Assembly: GCA_903917705.1 (NCBI GenBank)
Contig: CAIXBQ010000074.1
Span: 1-33,081, forward strand
Direction: 5' to 3'
DNA: 33,081 bases
Source: an uncultured Verrucomicrobia subdivision 3 bacterium
Lineage (GTDB): Bacteria > Verrucomicrobiota > Verrucomicrobiia > Limisphaerales > UBA11358
Under the pieces are notes generated by a model. That model saw only the letters and a list, made by a program, of their open reading frames with translations, had not been told where the DNA came from and ran no database searches. Positions 9,061 to 14,699 of this stretch are shown piece by piece. A program made the position numbers and the translations under genes. Each line of letters begins with the position of its first letter. Position 1 is the first letter of the stretch.

Positions 9061-9290
9061 GGAAATGGCGAATTTATGTGGAAATGGTCATCCGCCAAAT
9101 AGACTCGACCAATTCTTTGGAGAAATGGTCATCCGCCAATCCGACTAGACCAATTCCTTGAAGAAATGGTCGTCCGCCGTTTCGACTCGACCATTTCCTT
9201 GAAGAAACGGTCATCCGCCGATTAGACTGGACCGTTTCTCCGGTTCGCGGCGGGCTGGTGGCGGGCGGATGGGGTAAATTCGCCAATCCC
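9061..9290. repeat. Inverted-repeat-framed element of 230 bp enclosing the palindromic array
   Basis: GGAAATGGCGAATTTA at 9061-9076 is repeated in inverted orientation at 9275-9290 with 14 of 16 positions matching. The two arms enclose the four 41-bp units and a GC-rich segment (9245-9270). There is no credible coding frame inside. The layout resembles a small non-autonomous mobile element or a structured noncoding locus, but the family is not recognised. Confidence 0.65.
9081..9244. repeat. Four tandem 41-bp palindromic units
   Basis: Units lie at 9081-9121, 9122-9162, 9163-9203 and 9204-9244 with no spacers. Each unit has a 9-nt left arm (GAAATGGTC or GAAACGGTC), a 17-nt loop starting ATCCGCC or GTCCGCC and containing GACT, a 9-nt right arm (GACCAATTC, GACCATTTC or GACCGTTTC) and 6 linker bases. 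Unit 3 pairs perfectly. Unit 4 has changed both arms and still pairs perfectly. Units 1 and 2 have one mismatch each. Because 41 is not a multiple of three, a protein repeat is excluded. Confidence 0.92.
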
Positions 9291-9314
9291 GTACTAGCAT
9301 TTGGCTAAATATGT

Positions 9315-9345
9315 TTGGATTCCGTTTTCACCGTTATATTATAAA
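9315..9345 (+). promoter_or_regulatory. AT-rich promoter-like sequence upstream of the 264-residue orphan gene
   Basis: TTGGAT (9315-9320) is followed after 17 nt by ATTATA (9338-9343), within the AT-rich string TTATATTATAAAAG. The strong local AT content in a GC-rich genome makes it the best promoter candidate for the gene starting at 9381. The exact -10 register is ambiguous. Confidence 0.4.
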
Positions 9346-9380
9346 AGTTCGCATAGCACAGGTGAAAGCTATAACAAATC

Positions 9381-10175
9381 ATGGCTCGCTGGGGACATTT
9401 TGCATACGGTCAGGCTCGCTTCGACGAGCTGGATGTGCCCGGACCTGGCTTCATCAAAAGGACTCATATGTATGACCTGCACAAGCCGTTTACCTCACCG
9501 TTCGATGATTCGGCCATCGGCATAGACAACCTCGTCTCCTTCACCTCGGATTTTCTTGCCAAGGCGAATGACAACAACACGGGGGGTTTTCTCACCCAGC
9601 GCATCGCGGCCACCACGGCGGCGTTTGGCACGGTGAACACCGCGTTCCAACTGGATCTGAGCAAGCTGGGCATCCGCAAATCCTCCAAGAAGGACAAGAA
9701 GGCGTTTCGCAAGACGATTTCGGCGGGTCTCAGCGATATCTTTTTGATCCTCCAAACCCATTACGGCCGCACGGCGTCGGCGCTCGATCTGTTTTTCCCG
9801 AAAGGCCTCTCGGCCATGAGCAAGACGCGCGATGATCAGATGGGCAATGATTTGACGATGCTGGTGCAGGCGTTGACAACCCACTCGGCGGAGGTGGGCG
9901 CGCAGGTGGTGACGGATGCCACCGCTTTGAAGAACGGCTGGCTGACGGTCTATTCACCCAGCGAAACATCCACCGCGGACAAGGCGGCCACCATGGGCGC
10001 CAAAAGAGCGGCGCGAGCGGCGCTGCAACTGGAGCTTTACAAGTGCTGGCTCACCATCGCGCTGCAATTCCCGCGTCAGCCGGCCATGCTGGATGTTTAC
10101 ATGCAGCAGAGCCTGCTCTCGCCCCACAATCCGGCGCCGGGCACGCCCACGCCGCCCACCCCGCCGACTCCCTGA
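9381..10175 (+). CDS. Orphan soluble protein beginning MARWGHFAYG, unknown function
   Basis: A 264-residue protein without signal peptide or membrane segment. It is largely helical and Ala/Leu/Lys-rich in the middle (about 50-235), with a Lys cluster around 100-110 (KSSKKDKKAFRK) and a Pro/Thr tail (PGTPTPPTPPTP). From memory, proteins starting MARWGHF.YG and followed by a small partner beginning with FDPN.P recur in Verrucomicrobiota; this was not checked. Neighbours: the palindromic array lies just upstream, and the 86-residue partner starts 80 bp downstream on the same strand. The start is set by an ATG preceded by an AT-rich promoter-like stretch. I assign no function. Confidence 0.7.
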   Translation: MARWGHFAYGQARFDELDVPGPGFIKRTHMYDLHKPFTSPFDDSAIGIDNLVSFTSDFLAKANDNNTGGFLTQRIAATTAAFGTVNTAFQLDLSKLGIRKSSKKDKKAFRKTISAGLSDIFLILQTHYGRTASALDLFFPKGLSAMSKTRDDQMGNDLTMLVQALTTHSAEVGAQVVTDATALKNGWLTVYSPSETSTADKAATMGAKRAARAALQLELYKCWLTIALQFPRQPAMLDVYMQQSLLSPHNPAPGTPTPPTPPTP

Positions 10176-10255
10176 ACCTAACGGCGGCGGGGAACGGATG
10201 AGGCGGGGTCAGCCGATTGACCGCCGTTCATCCGCCCTGCGCCGCCACCATTACC

Positions 10256-10516
10256 ATGCCTTTCGACCCGAACATTCCGGCGGACGATTCCTGGGCCTAC
10301 GCCGTGGAACTGCGCAACCAGTTTATCGCGCTGAATGACAGCATCACCGCCAAGCCGTCCATGGCGGATGTGACAAACGCCATCTCGACCCTGGCGGCGA
10401 GGAATATGGATAATGTGGCGCAGTTGAACATTGCGTTGCATGACCCGGTGACGCGGGCCGAAGGTCAAGCCATCATCGACAAGATCAACGAAATGCTTTC
10501 CGCTTCGCATTCCTAA
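10256..10516 (+). CDS. Small helical partner protein beginning MPFDPNIPADDS, unknown function
   Basis: An 86-residue protein. I chose the ATG at 10256 over an in-frame start 39 nt upstream because MPFDPNIP is the apparent conserved beginning and the upstream residues are Pro/Cys-rich and unlike the rest. The body is predicted helical with a polar face (YAVELRNQFIALNDSITAKP, then ARNMDNVAQLN and IIDKINEMLSASHS). No Cys, signal peptide or membrane segment is present. It follows the 264-residue gene and is probably co-transcribed with it; a two-gene unit is inferred from spacing only. The function is unknown. Confidence 0.62.
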   Translation: MPFDPNIPADDSWAYAVELRNQFIALNDSITAKPSMADVTNAISTLAARNMDNVAQLNIALHDPVTRAEGQAIIDKINEMLSASHS

Positions 10517-10539
10517 GACCTTGGATAGTTTGGATTTTT

Positions 10540-10559
10540 GGATGGATGGATGGATGGAT
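10540..10559 (+). repeat. GGAT tetranucleotide repeat, five copies
   Basis: Five perfect consecutive GGAT units, with further isolated GGAT words at 10523 and 10532, lie 24 bp after the preceding stop codon. Short tandem repeats of this kind can vary in copy number by slippage. No gene overlaps it on either strand that I would accept. Confidence 0.9.
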
Positions 10560-10664
10560 TCGTGTTTTGGCTGGACACGAACTTTCGACAAGCCTAGTGT
10601 CGGTTTATGCGGAAAAATGATAATTTGCACACCGCGCCGTCCATGTCATTTTAGACGTTAATAT

Positions 10665-10916
10665 ATGCATCGTGCCGTAAAAATTACGTTTGGAATTTTC
10701 GCACTTTTTCTCGCCTATTGTGCAGGCAGGGTTTGCGTGAATCTTGTGCCAAGGATTCACCGGCTTATCGCCGATGGCGATCCAACTATGTTGTTCGGGC
10801 GATATAGACTTGATGGTTGGCTTGGCTATTTAGTCCCGGGTGGTGTTGGAGTAATTGGGATTGCATGCGTTGTGGCTGGTATTTATTTATTAATGCTATG
10901 CAGAAGGACCCAATGA
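10665..10916 (+). CDS. Small two-helix membrane protein, unknown function
   Basis: An 83-residue protein with two hydrophobic segments (about 6-28 and 54-79), a short polar loop between them (HRLIADGDP, FGRYRLDGW) and a basic end (CRRTQ). Composition is clearly more AT-rich than the housekeeping genes around it, which fits an accessory gene. The start ATG follows an AT-rich TTAATAT stretch. No family is recognised. It ends 70 bp before the right copy of the 29-bp dispersed repeat, so it is the last gene of the bracketed island. Confidence 0.5.
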   Translation: MHRAVKITFGIFALFLAYCAGRVCVNLVPRIHRLIADGDPTMLFGRYRLDGWLGYLVPGGVGVIGIACVVAGIYLLMLCRRTQ

Positions 10917-10985
10917 ATCTTCCTAAAAGCGTAGGCTGCGAATCTTCGGTTCCAGTTTAAGCTTCCTTCACTCAGTTTCTGCAAA

Positions 10986-11014
10986 TTCAGGGCTCGACGG
11001 AGTCTCGCCCCACC
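10986..11014 (-). repeat. 29-bp dispersed repeat, right copy (inverted)
   Basis: This is the exact reverse complement of 8140-8168. Together the two copies bracket 2.8 kb that contain only orphan genes and repeats, while housekeeping genes lie immediately outside on both sides. Confidence 0.85.
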
Positions 11015-11107
11015 GCTTGGCCAAGGGCCGACCTTACGTTCAGCCCAATGATCGGGGCTTCGCCGCAGGCCGTCCCCACCAAACAGGGCGAACGGCCACG
11101 TTGGCCG

Positions 11108-11142
11108 GAAATGAAAAGGGCCGCCCCGGTCGGGAGCGGCCC
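11108..11142 (-). terminator. Intrinsic terminator of the HtrA-type gene cluster
   Basis: On the minus strand, 22 nt after the stop of the degenerate protease gene, GGGCCGC and GCGGCCC (arms 11136-11142 and 11118-11124, with CCC/GGG extending inward) form a strong hairpin followed directly by TTTTCATTTC. This is a textbook intrinsic terminator for leftward transcription. Confidence 0.8.
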
Positions 11143-11164
11143 TGGAGATTGTCAGCGGGGTCGG

Positions 11165-12037
11165 TTACTTGTCCTTGGCGGGGGCTTCCTTGGCGGGCTT
11201 CTCTTCGACGGCGGGCTTGACCTCTTTCTTGGCGGCGGCTTTGCGGGCCTGGTCCACAAGGCCGGCCACTTCGTCGGCGGGCAGGATGATGATTTCGCCG
11301 GCGCCGGCGGCCATGGCTTTGAGGGCGGCGAGGCTGACGGTGCCGTCTTCGTGATGTTTCATGGCAAAGCCGAGGAGTTCGCCGGTGGCGGTGAACATGG
11401 GGGTGCCGGTGGCGGGCGTGCCGTTGAGGGCGAAATCATAGATGGTCCGCGGCTTGGTGACGATGGCCACAATCTGGCCGATGGCGACGGAGGGCGCGTG
11501 ATTCATGCTCTTGGACAGGCGGGCGAGGGAGATGACGTCGTCCAGCTCGTGCGCCTTGGGGCCTTCCTTGACTTCGAGGCTGGTGAACTTGGGCGCGGTT
11601 TCGCCTTCCTTGAGGTCGGGGACGAGGTAGGCCAGGTCCAGGTCTTTGTCCTTGAAGACGAGGCGGGCGGGGACTTCGGTGCCGTCGGCGAGGCGATATT
11701 TGATCTGGGTGAGCTCGACCTTGGGCTTGGAGGAGACGCGCTCTTCGCCGGCGGCATCCACGATGGCGGCGACGGGATTGATGGCGGAGGCGGAGACCAC
11801 GGCGAGGCCGTCGTCGCCGATGATGGTGCCACTGACTTCCACGTCCTCGCTGCTGCTGTTGCGGCCGGCGACCTCGACTTTGAGGATGGCGGTGACGCGG
11901 ATGACGGCGTCCTTGCTCTTGGCGAAGACGGCGCGGGCGGTTTCCTTGGTGTCAGCCAGGGCGGCGCCGGCGGCGAGGGTGAGGGTGAGGGCGCCGAGGA
12001 TGAGGCGGCGGTTCCAGTGTTGATTGATGCGTTTCAT
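11165..12037 (-). CDS. Degenerate trypsin-like (HtrA-related) protein lacking catalytic residues
   Basis: A 290-residue protein with a signal peptide (MKRINQHWNRRLILGALTLT, cleavage near ALA-DT). The ATG at 12037 was chosen because the open frame upstream of it overlaps the htrA gene and has nonsense composition. The fold follows the S1C protease order: GTIIGDDGLAVVSASA (70-85) sits where active enzymes have TNHHV, so the catalytic His is gone; LDLAYL (133-138) retains the Asp; PATGTPM (208-214) replaces GNSGGPL, so the Ser position is Thr210. No PDZ domain is present and the C-terminus is a Lys/Ala/Glu/Pro-rich tail (about 265-290). It starts 31 nt after the HtrA-type gene, so the two are very likely co-transcribed. 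A chaperone-like, substrate-binding or regulatory pseudoprotease is inferred. Confidence 0.82.
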   Translation of the reverse strand: MKRINQHWNRRLILGALTLTLAAGAALADTKETARAVFAKSKDAVIRVTAILKVEVAGRNSSSEDVEVSGTIIGDDGLAVVSASAINPVAAIVDAAGEERVSSKPKVELTQIKYRLADGTEVPARLVFKDKDLDLAYLVPDLKEGETAPKFTSLEVKEGPKAHELDDVISLARLSKSMNHAPSVAIGQIVAIVTKPRTIYDFALNGTPATGTPMFTATGELLGFAMKHHEDGTVSLAALKAMAAGAGEIIILPADEVAGLVDQARKAAAKKEVKPAVEEKPAKEAPAKDK

Positions 12038-12068
12038 GGCGGTTAATTTAGTTGATGGTTGCGGTGAA

Positions 12069-14168
12069 TTATTTCTTGGCGGTTTCCTGGCCGGTGGTTG
12101 AATCCCAACTGGGCTCGAGCTCGGCATAGAATGAATGGACGCCGCGGCGCAGGAAAAAGACGAGCTGCCGCGCTTTTTTATCGGCGGCGGCGGTGAGGAG
12201 CTGCTCGACGATGGCCACGTCGGGCGTGGGGGTGCCGTCGATGGCCATGAGGAGGTCACCGGTGCGGACATGGGCGAGGGAGGCCCAGCCGGCGAAGAGG
12301 ACTTCGTCCACGCGCACGCCTTTGATGGCGGCGGGAATGCGCTGGGTGACGCGCTCCATCTCGGTGAGCTCGCGCAGGGTGAGCTCAAAGCTGCGGTCCT
12401 TGTAGCGCTTGAGTTCGTCCACGGGCGGGCCGTCGGCCTCGAGGGCGACGGTGACCTTGCGGGTTTCCTTGCCGCGGAGCAGCTCAAATTCCACCTCGGC
12501 GCCGATCTTGTATTTGCGGACGCGCCCGAGGAGCTGGCCGACGTCCTCCGGCTGCTGGCAGCGGATGGGGTCGCCGTCGAAGCGGGTGAGGATGTCGCCG
12601 ACGCGGATGCCGGCCTTGTCGGTGGCGCGGCCGGGATAGACGAAGGCCACGCGGACGCCGCTCTTGATGTCGAGCGCCTCGGCGAGTTCGGTGCCGACGG
12701 GCTGGAGGATGAGCTGCAGGCCGGGCTTACGGGCGGATTCCTCGGGCGGCGTTTCGCGGTGCGGCAGCTTGGCGAGGGTGAGATATTGGGAGACGCCGCG
12801 CTCGAAGGTGACCTTGACGGGGCGCTGGCCGGTGGTGACGTCCTTGAGCAATTCGGCGCTGATGCGGCGGAGGTCCTCGGTGTTCTTCACGGGCCGGCCT
12901 TCCACGGCCACGATCACATCCCCGCCGTCGAGCGCGGGGATGGCGGCGGCGGCGGGGCTGCCGGGCTCGACGGAGGTGACTTCCACGCCGTCGGTGGACA
13001 GGCGCTTCCGCTCGATGGCGCCGAGCATGGTGAAATTGCGGACGGTCATGCCCCAGTCCTTGAACTCGAGGTCGGTGTTCACGGCGCGGCCGCGGATGGC
13101 GGTCTTGACCTGGAATTTTTTCTCGTGCCCGTCGCGCAGGGCGGTGATGGTGACGGTTTTGCCGATGGGCGTGCTCATTTCCAGGGCGTTGTAGTTCGGA
13201 AGATCTTCCCGGATTTCGGCATTGACCTTGACCCCGTCGAATTCCGTGATGACATCACCGGGACGGAGGCCGCCCTGATCGGCGGGCGAGCCGGCAATGA
13301 CGCCGCCAACCAACACGCCGCGTTCGGCCTTCAAAGACTTCGGCCGGGCCTGGCCATCGATGCCGGTCCAGCTCCGGTTCACCTGGCCGTTTTTAATGAT
13401 TTGCTCGGCGATGGACTTGGCAATGTTGGACGGGATGGCCCCGCCGAGGCTCGCCAGCCCCACTTCATTGATGCCGATAATCTGGCCGTGGAGGTCCACG
13501 AGCGGGCCGCCGCTGTTGCCGTGATAAATGACGGCGTCATGCCCGATCCAGCGGACCAGGCTGCCCACATTCTCGCCGTCCATTTGCATGCTCGAATCGC
13601 CCATCAAGTCGGACATCATGAGCGAGGTGTTGGCCACAATGCCCTTGGTCACGGACTGCGACACGGCCATGGGGGAACCCATCGCCAGCACGGTGTCGCC
13701 CACGCGCACCTTGTCGGAATCGCCAAACTTGGCGACGGCCAGGCGGGACTTGTGCTTCCGGTGGCTCAAATCCAACTTGATGACGGCAATATCGGCGAGG
13801 GCGTCGGTGCCCACGAGCTTGGCTTCAATCTCTTCCCCGTCAAACATGCGGCAGACCAGGTGGCGGGCCTTGCCGGCGACATGATGGTTGGTGATAATGT
13901 AGCCGTCATCACTGATCACCGCGCCGCTGCCGGCGGAGGGCAGCTTCTCGATGCGTCCGCCCTCGGGATTGTCGGAAAGCACAAAAATGCGGACCAGCGC
14001 GGGAAACACCCGGTCAATGGCCTGCTCCAGCGCGGCGTCCACGCCCGGCGCGGGCGCGGCGGCAGGCGCGGCTGCGGAAAAACCGGGATTGAAGGGGTTG
14101 AGGCTGAAGGCTCCGGCCACAGCCAGCGTGAGCAGACGGGCGCGGGCCCGAGAATGGATTGAGGTCAT
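12069..14168 (-). CDS. Periplasmic HtrA/DegP-type serine protease with four PDZ domains
   Basis: A 699-residue protein. Residues 1-33 look like a Sec signal peptide, so it is probably a soluble periplasmic enzyme. The protease domain (about 45-265) shows the intact triad: His96 in TNHHV, Asp126 in LADIAVIKL and Ser219 in HGNSGGPL. Four PDZ-like modules follow: about 283-360 (GSPADQGGLRPGDVI), 393-465 (GSPAAAAIPALDGGDVIV), 503-575 (GRATDKAGIRVGDIL) and 615-685 (WASLAHVRTGDLLMAIDG). Typical DegP has two PDZ domains and about 450-500 residues, so this is an extended form. The last module is less canonical. It likely degrades or sequesters misfolded envelope proteins. The downstream pseudoprotease is probably its partner. 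The name degP/htrA is not assigned because the architecture differs. Confidence 0.9.
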   Translation of the reverse strand: MTSIHSRARARLLTLAVAGAFSLNPFNPGFSAAAPAAAPAPGVDAALEQAIDRVFPALVRIFVLSDNPEGGRIEKLPSAGSGAVISDDGYIITNHHVAGKARHLVCRMFDGEEIEAKLVGTDALADIAVIKLDLSHRKHKSRLAVAKFGDSDKVRVGDTVLAMGSPMAVSQSVTKGIVANTSLMMSDLMGDSSMQMDGENVGSLVRWIGHDAVIYHGNSGGPLVDLHGQIIGINEVGLASLGGAIPSNIAKSIAEQIIKNGQVNRSWTGIDGQARPKSLKAERGVLVGGVIAGSPADQGGLRPGDVITEFDGVKVNAEIREDLPNYNALEMSTPIGKTVTITALRDGHEKKFQVKTAIRGRAVNTDLEFKDWGMTVRNFTMLGAIERKRLSTDGVEVTSVEPGSPAAAAIPALDGGDVIVAVEGRPVKNTEDLRRISAELLKDVTTGQRPVKVTFERGVSQYLTLAKLPHRETPPEESARKPGLQLILQPVGTELAEALDIKSGVRVAFVYPGRATDKAGIRVGDILTRFDGDPIRCQQPEDVGQLLGRVRKYKIGAEVEFELLRGKETRKVTVALEADGPPVDELKRYKDRSFELTLRELTEMERVTQRIPAAIKGVRVDEVLFAGWASLAHVRTGDLLMAIDGTPTPDVAIVEQLLTAAADKKARQLVFFLRRGVHSFYAELEPSWDSTTGQETAKK

Positions 14169-14180
14169 GTAATTGGCGAA

Positions 14181-14209
14181 TTAATACTGCAACTCCCCAG
14201 ACTCGCCAA
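14181..14209 (-). promoter_or_regulatory. Candidate promoter for the HtrA-type gene
   Basis: On the minus strand, TTGGCG (14209-14204) and TATTAA (14186-14181) are separated by 17 nt. If used, transcription would begin only a few nucleotides before the ATG at 14168, giving an almost leaderless mRNA. This is pattern matching only. Confidence 0.3.
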
Positions 14210-14267
14210 GGCTTAATGCACCGGTTCAACCGGCTTCGAGGCGGCGGGAGAAGATTCAGACACCATT

Positions 14268-14699
14268 TCACTCCGGCCGTTCAACCGGAGCGGGACTTAT
14301 TTTCGGGGCGGCGGCGGGCCGGGCGGCGGGCGGGCGGGAGTCGCGACCGCCGGGCGTCATCGGCTGGTTGATGCGATGGGACTTGAGTTCGGCATAGATG
14401 GATTGCGCAAGGCCGGACTTGGTGAAGCCGACGGCCTTGGCGCCCTTGACGCTGAAAAACCGTTCCAGGTCCGCCCCGGTGAAATGCTGCACGACGGGAT
14501 AGTGCGCGAAATCCTTCAGGACTTCCTCGCGGCTGGCCTCGGCAATGTCCGTGGTGATGAGCACGAAATGCAGCCGGCCCTTGTTCGCGCGCAGGGTGTC
14601 GCGTCCCACCAGCAGGGCGCGGGTCTTCAGCACGAACGGGAAGAGCCGCTCGACATTGGCGGCGGGCCCGGACGGCTCCGCTGAAGGCTCGTCGGTCAT
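14268..14699 (-). CDS. Small L7Ae/L30e-like protein coupled to the DEAD-box helicase
   Basis: 143 residues from the ATG at 14699. The central part (about 15-105) has the order of an L7Ae/L30e-type RNA-binding fold: KTRALLVGRDTLRANKGRL, HFVLITTDIAEASREE, YPVVQHFTGADLERFF and a final AVGFTKSGLAQSIYAEL helix. Compare YlxQ-like proteins, which carry a similar VxQHFT segment. The tail (about 112-143) is disordered and Pro/Ala/Arg-rich. The helicase stop and this start share bases as TGATG, which indicates translational coupling. A GTG one codon upstream is an alternative start. An RNA-related role alongside the helicase is inferred; the fold assignment is by eye and moderate. Confidence 0.72.
   Translation of the reverse strand: MTDEPSAEPSGPAANVERLFPFVLKTRALLVGRDTLRANKGRLHFVLITTDIAEASREEVLKDFAHYPVVQHFTGADLERFFSVKGAKAVGFTKSGLAQSIYAELKSHRINQPMTPGGRDSRPPAARPAAAPKISPAPVERPE

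Noticed and set aside
9081..9244. CRISPR array
   Set aside because: Units follow each other without spacers, the loop and linker are only mildly variable, and no cas genes are nearby.
9074..9286. A 70-codon minus-strand frame through the 41-bp array
   Set aside because: The unit length is not a multiple of three, so the repeats are not translated as repeats; the sequence is explained by hairpin structure.
12038..12487. N-terminal extension of the degenerate protease to a 440-residue frame
   Set aside because: The extension overlaps the HtrA-type gene out of frame and is Ser/Pro-rich nonsense; a clear signal peptide starts at 12037.
12135..14162. A 675-codon plus-strand frame opposite the HtrA-type gene (and a similar 681-codon one at 14771-16816)
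   Set aside because: Asp/Gly/His/Leu-rich shadow with no domain; both lie exactly opposite recognisable genes.
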